This document shows positions 34,167 to 47,265 of a stretch of 64,000 nt of DNA, piece after piece. The translations under genes were made by a program, and so were the position numbers. The notes under the pieces are model-generated. The model had not been told where the DNA came from, ran no database searches, and was given only the letters and a program-made list of their open reading frames with translations. How positions within the stretch are numbered: the first letter of the stretch is position 1; each line of letters starts with the position of its first letter. The DNA is from Thelonectria olida (taxonomy: Eukaryota; Ascomycota; Sordariomycetes; Hypocreales; Nectriaceae): positions 1,162,001 to 1,226,000 of the forward strand of contig JAGPYM010000008.1 of assembly GCA_020736575.1 (NCBI GenBank), in the 5' to 3' direction.

Positions 34167-35726
34167 TCAGTTCGGAGCTGGTTCAGCCGCCTTGCGCTTC
34201 ACAAGCCGCACCCATCTACGGCGTCTCCAATCGCCTCTCCTACCAGTCCCGTCCTCGCCCTCCTCCCAGCTCGGCCTTCCGGCGGTCGCACGTAGCTTAC
34301 CCTTATCCGCAGAATGATCTACGACACCCGTACGGTCGTGGCGCTCGTCATAGATGTCGTAGACCCAGCGTTCGCCTTCCGTCTCGACTTCGACGCCCGT
34401 GATGATTCGCTCCTCTATCCACTCACGGCTCCAAAGGTCGAGCGCCCACTTCTTCTCGCTCCATTCCCAAGCCTCTGGGGGCAATACGTCCTCGAAGAAT
34501 CGGGTGCCGCGGGGACGTTCGCCTGCGATGCGTGGTTGTGAGAGGGGGTCGTAAGGTGATGGTGAGAAGAGCCATGGCTCCCACTCGCCAGCTTGTGACA
34601 TGCGTTGCAGCTCAAAGATCTCGACTTCACGTGTTTCAGGGCTGGAGTCAAGGATGACGTCTTGCGAGATCCAGTTGTCGAGCCATGTCTTGGCCTTTTT
34701 CTCCTGGGGCTCAATGTGCTCCTTGCGTGTGATGATGAGCATCCTTGCGATGGTCGGATGGCCCATGCCAACGACAGCCCAACCGCCCAGGAGGAAGATG
34801 AGTCGCCACGGAATGAGTTGTGCCGCAATAGTCATGAAGAGGACCGCCGAAGAGAGGAAGAAGAACAGGGCAGAGCTCATGGCTTCGTCGCTGAAATTTG
34901 TCATGGGCACTACAAGCGCCACAACCTTGTCGTGTCCCTGGCTGAAATCGTCCATGCTGTTCTGAAGGTCGCGCATGTTGCGGAAGAAGTCCCTACTAAG
35001 CTCCTTAACAGGGCGAACCGTCGCCGCCGGGGCCAGTGGCGGCCCGCGAGGCGAGTATCCGACATTCTGCTCGCTGGACAAGGTGCCTTTGGGCGGTGCG
35101 GGATGTCGGGCGAGGAAGGCCGGGATGAAGACGCCAAAGAGGAAGACGGCAATGGGAAGGACGCAGAGGAGATATGGGTCGAGGCATACGAAGGTGTAGA
35201 CGGCAAGGAGGGAGAGAGTATGCGAGACTTGGTGCCAAGAGAGGAGACGCTCGACACGTGCCTGGAACTTGAAGACAACTCCAATACGGGCGTTGAAGCG
35301 GCGGAAGTTGTAGGACATGGTAGTGATGTTGAAGTTGGGCCTCTCGGCGTGGGCAGCTGCCCAGTCATCGTTGTCGGCCGAGGAGCCTTGGTCGTCGGCT
35401 GGAATAACTTGCTGCAGGACCCTATTGTGAACTCGTGATCAGCACATGGCCAGCGACGGCGGCATGGGACAAACATGGGCGGCCTACTTTTCGACCAGAC
35501 GATCTTGCAAGCTCGCAGTGCCCTTGATCGCAGCAAGACCGCTGCGCAAACCCGACCTCTGCTGAGGCGGCGAAGGCGGAGGCGGCGTCATCGAACGATC
35601 CGACTTGGTGTTGACTGGGCTTATGGGGGAAGTGTCATTGTCATCTCCCTCGCGCGATCGCTCGGGTGACTCTGGAGAGTCGAAATCCTGCCTCGAGGCG
35701 AGGATCTCTGCGGTAAAGTCGTCCAT
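34167..35726 (-). CDS. Peroxisomal membrane protein, Pex28/Pex29 (Pex24) family with DysF domain
   Basis: Two exons on the minus strand (35726-35488 and 35421-34167) give 497 aa, joined in frame as LQDRLVEK|VLQQVIPADD. The 66-nt intron begins GTAGGC, a weak donor, and ends ATAG. The N-terminal 80 residues are acidic and Pro-rich. From about 115 comes SYNFRRFNARIGVVFKFQ, then a membrane hairpin (TLSLLAVYTFVCLDPYLL through VFLFGVFIPAFLA, about 148-190). A second hydrophobic stretch lies at about 260-300 (LIPWRLIFLLGGWAVVGMG). A DysF-type domain at about 337-455 is rich in Trp (GEWEPWLFSPSPYDPLSQP, WEWSEKKWALDLWSREWIEE). The family sits in peroxisomal or ER-contact membranes and controls peroxisome number and size. 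Which paralogue (Pex28/29 versus Pex30/31) is not certain, but the N-terminal LQDRL motif favours Pex28/29. Confidence 0.82.
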
Positions 35727-38700
35727 GAAGAAGTTCGTCCTTTATGCGAGCTGGACGCGTCGGCAACCTCTCAAAGACATGGCTGAGTGCCGAGTTTGAC
35801 AGGGTGGAGGTTGTGGCCTTTGGGAGGTGTCGAGGTGGCATGTGACACCCAGCGCTGACATCACCTCACTTCTAGAGCTAGCGCCTAGGGATATTCGTAT
35901 ACACTTAGATACCTAGGTCGAACATATTCGAATGCTTCGATCAACTACTTCGTACCCGTCTGCATCAACACATACACCAGATCCCTCCTGCTCGGATTAA
36001 TCCCACCCATGAATGATTACTCGATAGTTGCGTAGCAATATACCCAGTGTCTGGTTAAAATAGTTGTTTGTTTAGGGTAGCCGCCGCTGCATTGATGGAT
36101 GGGTCATGCCTGAAACGACACACTTCATTAGTTACACTCGTATCCATGTATTACACGTTGACAACCCAGGCATCTACTTTTTGCAAAGACGGATTCTAAT
36201 CATAGCCTATCATCTTCAAGTTTTTGCTCAGGGTGATTGAGGTGGCATTATGCTGGTAGTACCCGTTGACCGTGACGATCTGGCTACTTTCGGCTCGTTG
36301 ACTAATTAACCACAATTGCAAAATAAAGCAAAGGCCCTTTGGAAATTCCGAGTTTCAAAGATATCAAACATGATGCAGTCAATCAAACGAGACATGTTCA
36401 CAAATATTGCAGCACTCGAAATACCATACAACAGCACATGACCCGCGCCATCACGAGGTCCCTGGTAATCTTGCATTCTGCTTTGGAAATTGAAAGGAGA
36501 CATGCACAGACTGATGAGCTTGCTTTAACCATGCATAAGATGGCATCTGGGCCACGCTGACGACACGAGCAGTGAGGTTGCCCCCTGGAGACAGATGCTC
36601 TCAGATTGGGTCATCTGCCTCTTGCATCGATGCGGTGCAGCTCTTGCATCGTCGCTGACGAATAATAACCGCACTCGAGAGGGATCATGGCCCCAAAAAT
36701 CTCTGTGGGCCGTCAAGACTGCACTTGAATGGATCCGACAGGTGGCAACAAAGCAAGATGCAGTCCTTTGTCCGGACAACAGTAAACATGGCAACCAAGC
36801 TGCCATGATTGGGCCGGAGCAGATGGGTGGTGCGAGCCTGCGAGGTTCCCCTGCAGCGCTGGGTTGCAACGACGGCGATGATGATAACGAACCTGATATA
36901 GCTGCCCGAGGTTCGTATGCTCGAAAAGCCCTCTCCGGATTCATTCATGGGCCGATGTCGACGGGCCATGGGAACCCCCCTCCATCCATGCCAAACGAAA
37001 ACATCAAAGGCGGAGAGCGAAAAGGCCAAACGCTAAACAGCCTTTTCCCCTTAACGGACTCCGTACTTGGGACCTTGACCCTGACCTGAGCCTAGACCCT
37101 ATAGAGAATAGTTCGGTCTAACCCACAAGGCTCGACAACCTCTCACTAAAGAGGTTGGCAAGACGAGATGGGGCTCTTCTTGCTAGTGCCAAGGGAGTCG
37201 CGAGAGTCCCTGTGCTGGCCACCAAAAGGAGAAACTCGATCCCGGTTTCGAAACTGGCGGCGTCGAATTGGGCATCTGTCACTTGAGAGACCGTGGTTCG
37301 CATGTCCAGGGGACCAGGCCAAGGTCTGGACATTGGGCATGAGCCATGGCCCTTGTGAATCTCAGGTCGGCTCGTGCGGATGCGAGGCACGTATGTATGA
37401 ATAGCCCAGGTGGATGATATGTTGTTGCAGCTATTCGTTTCTCTCAGCTGAGATAGTTGCTAGCCAGCTTGAATTCGAAGTCCATATTAACTGACTGTTC
37501 GTGAGGTGTGGTTTTCGCGATCATCTTTTGCGTCTCCACTGCGTTGTGAGCTAAGGGAGAACCCCTACCGCTTGCTCGTCGTTAGGTGTCGGCGTGGCTA
37601 AACAATAAAACCCCGTGAACGCGCTGAGACAGAGGCTGGGGCCGCGGCACGCGTGTATGGGAACACGTCTGGGGAGAGTGGCGATTGAGTAATTAGGGGA
37701 GTTGATCTGAAGAGAAAAAGAAGGGATGGAAGAAAATGGGAGAATCCATCATGGAAGGCCATGTATTCGCACGTCGTAGGTAAGGTACGGAGTACTTTGT
37801 GCAGCAGCTCAGATCATTCAGGGGAAGGAGCGGTTGAGATTGTTTATATCAAGTCCTGAACTATTAGTCGATGGAAGTGCATGGTACTAGCCGGCAGGTG
37901 CAGCGGGGGAATGCAGACTCGTCACTTGGACGTTGTCTCCTGCAGAAAAGGAGCCCCAAGGGCCAACGGCAACAAACGGTCTGGGTGGTCACTTGTCACC
38001 ACGATGGCCCCTTCCTCCTGACAGCCCGAGCAGGATAGGGACGTGACAAACGGCAGGCGGGATTCAGTGGCAGGTGAAGTACTGGGTACCTGCGCGACAT
38101 GCCCCAAGCGTGGCGATCCTGCCCCAAAGAGCCCCAATCACAAAGTATCTGGACCTCGGCGACCCACCCCACCTGCCTCCCGTCTCGAGGGTCCTTCTGG
38201 TGTCTGGTTCACTGTAACAAGAAGGCAAAGGAAAGTAAGGTGCCATCCGCCCCCCGTGCCCCCCCCTTCCGAACCCGCCTGGACAGTGAGTGGACTTCAC
38301 CTGGACTTTGTAATTACGCCCTGGAAGCACCACAGACGCTCACCAGCTCGCCCGGCTGCAATTCGACATCCCATGCCCATTCCCTCTTTTTTCAAAGGAA
38401 AAACAACGACTCCGTTTGGACCCTCATCCGCCATCTCCAAACCCCATCTCACCTCCCGTCGCTCAGGTACTTCCCCGTTCATCTCAACTCACTCGCTCGC
38501 GAGGCTGGCCATCTCACCGCCCGTCCATCACCGCAGATCTGGTCCTTCCTTCTCCTTACCACTCTCGTCCTCTCGGTCCGGAATGAGGTAGCCGTTCGAT
38601 TGCGCTCAGCTCCCTGACAGGACTGAGTCTGTGCTAGCGACCGACCCCCCGTGAATCCACACTCATGATCGCATTGCCAGCCACGCCTCTCGACCCTGTC

Positions 38701-38958
38701 CCTATGAGCCACGAGCACAAGGCACCGGCTGGGCCTCGACCAGCGAACTTCTCTCCGACGCGCTTGTGAGACTTCCATTCCATCTCTCCTCCCACCTCCG
38801 ATAATCCGGCATCGTCCATCATCTACCGACGCCTTATTCCTCCACACCGTCACCGCACATGGCCAAGCTGACCTCAACCCCATAGCAACAGGGGAACCGC
38901 CTCCAGTCCTCAACCTCCTCTACCTACCTCGAATCCGGGGCTCACTCTCAACGCCCCA
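35727..38958. promoter_or_regulatory. Divergent region between the peroxin and the Pom1-type kinase, 3.2 kb
   Basis: No convincing gene. The part from about 38040 to the kinase ATG at 38959 is C-rich and probably a long 5' leader. It contains several short open frames, including a 182-codon frame starting near 38043 that lacks any recognisable protein feature, so upstream ORFs are likely. Confidence 0.45.
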
Positions 38959-41900
38959 ATGCTTAGCGCATCTGCCTCCAACAACCATTCCCTCTTCTCC
39001 TTCGGCCGAGAAGGGGATTCGACTCAATTAGGCGAATCAAACGGCTCCTTCGATTTCCTTCCCTCGGTCAGCTTCGATGACCTCCAGAGTAGCCTCGAAT
39101 CCGCCTCGACCGAATTCAAACTGGCCCAGTTTCCCTCCCCCCCTGGTGAAGGAAGCATTCTTGAAGCACATGGCTTGAGCGAGGCCAAGATGTCCTCCAA
39201 GGCTCAAGGTGCCCCTTCTCAAAATGGCGGTATCGCTCGATCTGGTACTTCAGCTACCAACCGACCATCGCGATCTGGTTCTCTCTTGCGACGACCTAGT
39301 ACGTCAAGCAGACAGCCCAGTGTCTCATCCGTTGCCAATTCGACCACAGGCCCAATCGATGGCACCAGCGGGTCCATCACCTCGCGAACTCGTCGCCAGA
39401 GCCACTACCCACCAGTGTCTCACACTGTGGCTGCTGCAAAACCACCTCGCAAGTCGATCGGTCCAGGAGTCATTGCTGATGGGGAATACGGAGCTAGAAA
39501 TACGCAGAAAAGGCGTCCCAGTCTTTTGTCAGATAGCACCCCAAGCGGTTCGACGAGAACGTCGATGGATGGAGGCTCCACCTCTTGGCTGGACGGAACG
39601 CGACACTTTTCAAATTCTCGAGCAGCCAAAGCAAAGTCAGTGCAGCCGCCTCCACGCCCCAGCCAGGCCAGTTTGGGCCTTGGAAACAACCTCACCCCAG
39701 AACATAACCGGCTCTCGACGCTCGCTCCGCGATCGCCACGTGTCGGGGGGCGGCTTAGCACTCCATCCTCCACGGGCAAGAGAGCATCCATAATGCCTGG
39801 AAGCCATCATTCTTCTCACGCCACCGGCCTTGGAGCGAGGACGATAAGTCCAACTGATACCCGGAGGATGAAGCGACTTTCAACCATGCCAGCATCACAA
39901 AACACTCCTACCTCCACCAATGTCCCTCCTCCTCCGCCTGTGTCAATGGATACTCGAGCCGAATCCAGATCCCCTTCTATGATCCCCAGAAAGGCCTCGG
40001 GCACGCCCTCGTCATCGAGAACTACGCCAGATATTAGCCGAAAGTCATACAGCTCTGGGCTCTCCGTCAATTCATCAAACAGTTTCAACACGGCGAGAAC
40101 TTCGATCGGATCAATCCAGCCCCGCCTGTCCCAGTCATCATCTACATCACGACTACCTGCGCCGAAACATACAACTGTACATAATCCGATGCCGGCGGAT
40201 GAAGAAGAAGATGTCCCACCAGTCCCCGCGATTCCAAAGGCATACGAATCTCCAAAGGATGCTCCCACGGAGACATACTTCATGGAGAAGAAGAAGACTG
40301 CTTTGAGCAATATGGATGCTTTGGGCTCTAACTCTAACGCGACCGGAAGCATCTCCATGCCAGTATTCCCCGAGCCAACCAAGCTTCAACGAAGACCCAG
40401 CGCCCGCAAAAGCTACGTACCGACCAGTGTCGGCATCGACACCGAGAATAAGGGTACACCTCAGGGCAAGAAACATTTGCAACCTTTGAGATTACCTCCT
40501 CTCAATCTGGGCCCGTTGAGTACTCCAACAACTAACAAGATCGCTGCATTGCAAGAATTCAGCAGCGCAGGACGAAGCAACACGCTGAGCCCACCACCCT
40601 CACGCCAGTTGCCCAAGACCCCCACCACTCCGATGACGGCATCGAAGAGCTCTTTCTTCTCTAGGAGCCGACATGGTGATACGCCCGAGTTGCCGTCGCT
40701 CCGAAGTAGCAGCTCTGTTCATCATACTCACCTTTCTCCCACACCACCCGACAATAGCTCCACCGACTCATCACTAGGCTTCAAGGACCTCGATCACAAG
40801 AACAGCATCTCGCCTTTCTTATCATCATCTCTTCCCAAAGGAGGACTGGAACACGGTTTTCTAAAGAGATCCAAGACTGGCGGTGATTTCACCACAATCA
40901 ACGGAAACCTCTTCCAAGATCGTGCTCCCCAGAAGCCTGCTGGACCACGCGCACCTAAGACAGAGAAGCCCACACCCAAGACTTCACCTCAAGACACCCC
41001 ACTGGAAGAACCCCAGACTCCTTCCTCGATTAGTTCGATCCGCCGAAAGCTCAGTCTATCATGGAAACGTACAAACTCCAAAGGTAGTCTTGTGGGCTCC
41101 CAAGATGGGGTTGAGGGAGCGTCCGCACCGCCCCCGCCCCCGCAGCCAGAGACCATGCCTCCCCCCCAGCTTCCTGTATCTGCGACTACTCACAACTTCG
41201 CAAATGCTAAGCAGCCCAGCCCGACTCCAGCCAACAAATCAACTGGAGGATATCTTGAGTCTAGGAGGCGGAAGAGCTCAGCTGGAACCCTGAACACCTT
41301 CATCAACCACGACAGAACCAAGAGTGACACGTGGGGAAATAAGAAGCCCACAGTCGATCTCTCCACTATGCCTGTTGGCCGCAACGCCTCTGTAATGCAA
41401 AAGATTCTTCGCCCTAGGACGGCCTCGAGCACATCAAAGAGCCAAGACCCATGGAATGGCGATCTCGACAAGGATGACATGGTGGCTGAAGACGAAATGG
41501 CTAAGCTGGGTTCTCGACGAAAGGAGACCGAGATTGCGGCTAGAACTCTGGATGCTCTGAGAAAGAGAGCCACGCCAAAGGAACGAGTTGGGCCTCACGA
41601 GGCAATTCGTATTGCCATGCTCAACATTTATGAACGAGGCGAGATCGTCGACTACAGCGATGTGTACTTTTGTGGAACCCAGCATGCTCATAAGGTCGTT
41701 GGTGACCTACAGTCTAACTCACCCAATTTTGGCTATGACGATGAGCGTGGTGACTACACCATCGTACCTGGAGACCACCTTGCATACCGTTATGAGATTA
41801 TTGATGTTCTTGGAAAGGGTAGCTTTGGGCAAGTGGTCCGATGCATCGACCACAAAACCGGAGGTCTAGTTGCCATTAAGATCATCAGGAACAAGAAGCG

Positions 41901-43096
41901 ATTCCACCAGCAAGCTCTTGTCGAGGTCAACATCTTGCAGAAGCTACGCGAATGGGTGAGTTTGCTCAAGTCGGACAATTAGATGTCTTTAATGCTAACA
42001 CCTCGCGCAGGATCCCAACAACAGACATAGCATGGTCAATTTTGTCCAAAGCTTTTATTTCCGAGGACACCTTTGTATATCTACCGAGCTGCTGGATATG
42101 AATCTTTATGAACTGATTAAGGCGCATGCGTTCCGGGGATTCTCAATACGTATCATCCGGCGCTTCACCAAGCAGATTCTCAGCTCGCTGAACCTTCTTA
42201 AACAACGCAAGGTGATCCACTGCGATCTCAAGCCAGAGAACATTCTTCTTCGCCATCCTCTGCACGCGGAAATCAAAGTCATCGACTTTGGTTCCAGTTG
42301 CTTTGAGAATGAGAAGGTGTATACGTACATCCAGTCTAGATTTTACCGATCCCCCGAAGTCATTCTTGGTATGACGTACGGACTGCCTATCGATATGTGG
42401 AGTGTCGGATGTATCTTGGCCGAGCTGTATACGGGTGTCCCAATCTTCCCAGGAGAGAACGAGCAAGAACAGCTGGCTTGCATCATGGAAGTCTTTGGCC
42501 CTCCCGAGAAACACCTGATTGAGAAGAGCACCAGGAAGAAACTCTTCTTTGACTCGATGGGCAAGCCACGCCTGACTGTGTCATCTAAGGGTCGCCGACG
42601 CCGACCCTCTTCAAAGACTCTACAACAAGTTTTGAAGTGCGATGACGAAGCATTCTTGGATTTCCTGGCTCGTTGCCTCCGATGGGACCCGGATCGACGA
42701 ATGAAACCTGAGGATGCTATGCGACACGAGTTCATCACAGGACAGAAGATGCCTGTGCCTTTGCCTCGTATGCCTACACGAGAGTCTTCGCCAATGAAAA
42801 GACACAACACCATATCGGTTCCGCGGCCCCTTCCTGAACCCCCTGGATCCAGCCTCAAAACTACTGCATCGATGCGATCAGGAGTCAGCCCCCACAAGCC
42901 TGTCTCAGGTGCCCCCCGAAGAGTGTCTGGTAATACGGCAGCCATGCCCCAAGGCGCCAACAAGCGAAGCAGCGCAGGCACCAGCGGCACCACAATGGGA
43001 ACCAGCAGTCTTCCTAGAGCGGCTGGGAGAAGTGTGAGCGCCAAGCATGACCTCGCGGCTGCCGGTGCAACGGTCGCCATGAATCGACGCGGCTAA
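38959..43096 (+). CDS. pom1: DYRK-family protein kinase, Pom1 type
   Basis: Two exons (38959-41955 and 42011-43096) give 1360 aa. The 55-nt intron runs GTGAGT...GCAG and falls between codons (LREW|DPNNRHS). About 940 residues of Ser/Pro/Arg-rich disordered sequence precede the kinase. The DYRK homology box DDERGDYTIVPGDHLAYRYE leads directly into the domain (about 945-1240). The glycine loop is GKGSFGQVV, the ATP lysine is in VAIKI, and the catalytic loop HCDLKPEN is near 1069. DFG (IDFGSSC) and the activation loop YTYIQSRFYRSPEVILG near 1101 follow, with the second Tyr autophosphorylated in this family. The tail is Ser/Pro-rich. In fission yeast Pom1 forms polar gradients that restrain Cdr2 and place the septum. 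In filamentous fungi a role in polarity and septation is inferred. With cdc14 this window has two septation regulators. Confidence 0.92.
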
Positions 43097-46000
43097 TTGG
43101 GCTATGATGAGGAGTTTGAGGGATCGTTGACATCTAATGTGAGAGTCATGTGTCTTTGGGTATTCGACTCATTGTATGGAGCATGGCTTGCAATTGTGTA
43201 CGCCTCTGCCTGAGGTACCCCGGCGAGGACTGTGGATTGAGGTTACGAGAGAAGTCGGGTCCATGAGGAGGCGCACGGCTCACGTTTAGCGATACGAGGG
43301 GAAGGGTTACTTTCTGTCTGTTATTTTTTCATTCTTTTTACTGCTGCCAAGTATACACCACGACGAGATGATGTTTCTTTCTGCCCTTCTGGACGCCTCG
43401 GCGGCGATTCCCAAGGAGGCTATACTGGTATGATGTGACTCGACCAAGTGAGTCAATGAGGCGGGGCTCGGGAGCTGGGGGCCGTCCTTTCTGTGGAAGG
43501 GGTACATGTTCTAAACTTCACGAAGTCTTCAAAAGACGGTGGATAGGGTACTTTACTATAGGGCAACCAGCCGGATAGTTTTTAGAATTGGGGGCCAAAA
43601 GAGGCGCCTCGTTGCTAGATAGGCATCAAGACAAACCCTGCACACACAAGTGGAATATTCGAGACGCTTCTCTTGAGGCCTCCGCGAAGGAATATGGCAT
43701 GACGAACGTGATGTGAAGTTGAAACGCAATTGAGTTGCGTGTGATGATGAGGATTTCAAAGGCATGGGTATGAAGCTTCGGCCGATAAAAGTCGGGAGTG
43801 TGAGGTGAGACAACGGAGAGGCTCACCGAAGCGGCTGAAGCTAGGCCCTTGTCGGATCAGGCACGTCTCGCAAAAAGACTCTTCGGACGATAATAGAATT
43901 ATCAGCCTTACAATGGAGCTGGCTCACGGACCACAAAGAGGGAGACGAATAGGAATGTTTCAAGGTAAAGGGGCTTTGAATACGCAAAGACATACGTAGT
44001 AATGCAAGGAGTAAGGGGATGTGAGGGTATTCGCATGCGAGGGAGAACTAGGTAGGTAGAGAAATGGGCAGCTTCTAGCTAGAAATGGACACATTTTTCG
44101 CGGTTGGATGGGTCCTTGAACAGCCACGGCTCAAGGTGAGTTGTCGCTTCATGTCTGTCATTGGAGAGGAGAGACAAGGACGTTTCCAGGCGGGCAGCGA
44201 GAAACGGGCGGTTAGCGATAATGTGGGAATAGGTGCATGTTGAAGGTTGGTTATACTGTACTGAGTAAGGTGTGGAGTTGGCTGGGATGAGCCATGGTCC
44301 AAGGATGTACGCAAGGAGTCAAGGGAGGTTAATCTGCCTTCCACGGTGAGTTGAAAGAATGGGCCTGCGGTGACGATGCTCAAACCTCAGTCTGACGGTC
44401 GTGTGCCCATTGTCTAATACACACCGGAGATAGTCCGTAGGGTTAGCTTACCAGGAGAGGTGGCCGGTGTGTCTGATGTCTGACCAAGAACCAAAAAAAA
44501 GCTTACTGCATGGAAGATAGTGGATCGCAGATGCCTGACGTCGCGCGAAGCAGATCAACCAGAGAAGCAGGAAGCAAGAAGCTACTGCAGCTGCACACAA
44601 AGAGGGTTGGAGTTGTCTTGTTGCGGCCGAGAGAATTGAAGCTACTCTGACGGCGACTCCGGGACGAACAACGGGGGTGTGGATGCCGTGGGTCCGCCGA
44701 TGCCGTGCTGAGCGGGGCGAGCAAGCCACGGCCAGAGGCGCAGCCATGGGTCAGGCGGTGGCGCGTGTCTTCTCCCGCCCAGCTATTGGCTGTTTGACAA
44801 GGGAACTCTCATCTCTCTCTCAATCTCTTCACACTTTGACAAGGTTATCCGAGAGAACAGGCAAGGCTGGAGCCGTTGCGAGACGGCCGAGTGAGGTCAT
44901 GATTGTTCCATATCGTTCATGAGCGAGTATGCCCTATGACGGTGATGAGTCGAAGCAATTGAGATGGCCAGCGTCTCGACCATCTGGTTGATCGCAATGA
45001 CGATGACGCTGATGATGACGATGACCAGGTACCGACCTCGTAAAGCCTCGGCGGGACCTTTGCTTCTCGATTGTGCGACTGTGACCTTTCCAGGCAGATG
45101 CCTGCTGTCAAGACGGCGGGCATACGCGGGCGATCATTAACTGTTGTTTCCTTCTCATCGTCTCCAAACATGTCTCTCCATCCCTCGGCTTTACTGTAGT
45201 CGGGCGCCGGAGATCAGTGTAAGTGGATGGCGTCTAGTGCAGCGGTTGGTCCGTACCTGAATGCGGCCCATCTTGTTTGGCTTCTGATCGCTCGGTTTCT
45301 GATTGCCTGCCTAAATATGACTGATAAACCTCCATAGTTGGCTTTCTATCTTTTTGCTGGTGTCCTAATCAGGTAGGCCATTCATCGAGTTCTTCGTGTA
45401 ACAGTTCGAAAAAGTCAACACATTGTTCAGACCCTTCAAATGACATCAACCAGTGGGGGTGGCCATGAATGGGCCCGGCAGTGGCTGGTACCCTGCTGGA
45501 GACAGGATAACCCGCCCATCCACCACCATTTTCATGTTTGTCTCAAGTCAGCTAGAAAGGGGTATCTGAGACACTGACTGAGATCGAATGGCCTCTCCCG
45601 TACGAATACTCCAGCTTCATCAGGGGTGTTGGCGTTGCACTCTCGTCGACCGGGCATGACGGACCAGGCCCAGCAAGAAACCTTGCATGACCTGTGTGCA
45701 CGGGGTTTGGAGCGGCATGGGCCCTTGCCAAAGATCCTTTTCACAGCCTATGGGAAGCTTCAAGGCCTCAGAACGACTGCTTGGCGCTCAATTGAAATCT
45801 AATGATGTTGTGTTAGCGGCCTGGTTATTTTCAGAAACAAACTCGGGACATCATCCTCGGTTGCCTTCACCACAGTCAAGGGAAGGGGACTTGTTTGAAC
45901 GAGTCCGACTCCAACGTCGCATTGCATCACGTCACACCTCCACAAAGCCTGAGCAGCCTTGCCGTCAGCAACTGTTACTCACGGGCCACGTGAGAAGGTC

Positions 46001-46232
46001 AATTGCAATGGAGCACACCCTCTTTGTTCGTTGAGGTCAGGCAACCCCGGCTCCGTCATCCACTAGGGCACAGGGTTGGACGAATTGCTGGGAGGTGATT
46101 GTGTGTGTGGTGCCCGAATCTATGTCCACCCAAATGGCCAGAACCGTGCGTCCAGAGTCCCAAGAAAGCCGAAGCAAGGCTGGGGGTGGGTTGCCTCCAC
46201 GTTGTTGTCGATTTTGTGGTGTTTGACCGTCT

Positions 46233-46253
46233 CGGTGTGCGGTGTGCGGTGTG
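46233..46253. repeat. Short tandem repeat CGGTGTG x 3
   Basis: Three exact 7-bp units in gene-poor DNA, followed by a degenerate fourth. Confidence 0.8.
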
Positions 46254-47205
46254 CGGTTTGAGTTGTGAGTTGAATTGCAAATTCACCTCGACCCCATGTG
46301 CCTCATTGGCTGCAATTAAGATGCATCCAAGTTTCCAGAGCCATGGTGCTGGTGGAAAGCCGAGGGCGATCCTGACCATCAAACAGGCCTGCCCTGACGG
46401 CCATGGCCAAAGTCAATCACACCTCCATGTTGGGCCCAGGAACGGTGACTGAGACATGCAGGTTCCCTCCGCTGAGTTGCACCAATGTCCAATCTTAGGG
46501 ATGCGGACAGGCACTGCAAGTCCCTCGGCTTGTGCTGACGCTGATGATTTACTTTGGAATATGCATGGAAGGCTTCGGCGATACAACATATGGTGCTCAA
46601 AGGCGGCCAATGGTTGGACAAGATCGTTCCTATTCCAAAATTATTTCCATGCACCGTGATGCGACGCCGACAGCGGGTGGCCGAATCGATGGCCTGCTCG
46701 TTGATGGTGGTGGGGTGTCTGGAGATCGAAGGTGACTGGCCGAAGGGTGCCGCCGTGAAAGCAACCCCAACCCAACAAAGACTACATGCGTAGAAGGGAC
46801 GAAGAGTCAAGCAAGTAACTTACCTATTGGCGAGCCAGGGGTTGGTTGACTGCAGACACAGCCCTATAGTGGAGTGCAGGAGAGCGAGTCTTGGGTGTCA
46901 GCACCAACACCCAAGAGATGTATTCCGCATGTAGCTTCCGACGGACGCGTCTATTTCTAGCATTTAGTTGAACATTTCAACTGGACAAGAAAGTTAACTC
47001 ACCAACAATGAACCCAAGACTCTGGCCGCGACTAACCACTTTATGCTAGCGGCATTCAGTGGTGCCATGTTTGATGTCCATCCAACGTGACGGTGCGAGC
47101 GCGTCAAACCTCACGCATGTGAGATGCACCTAAAGGAGACAAAGCAAACCCCTTGATAACCAGCCGAGGTGATAGGCCAACAAGCGTCATAGCGAATGGT
47201 GCGAC

Positions 47206-47265
47206 GACGTTTATTGGGACGTTTATTGGGACGTTTATTGGGACGTTTATTGGGACGTTTATTGG
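47206..47265. repeat. Minisatellite GACGTTTATTGG x 5
   Basis: Five exact copies of a 12-bp unit in tandem, with no mismatch. Read on the minus strand in one frame it would encode repeated PINV, but the surrounding frame is short and I do not consider it coding. Confidence 0.95.

Noticed and set aside
38043..38591. 182-codon frame upstream of the kinase
   Set aside because: Basic, Pro/Ser-rich and without domain, in the probable kinase leader.
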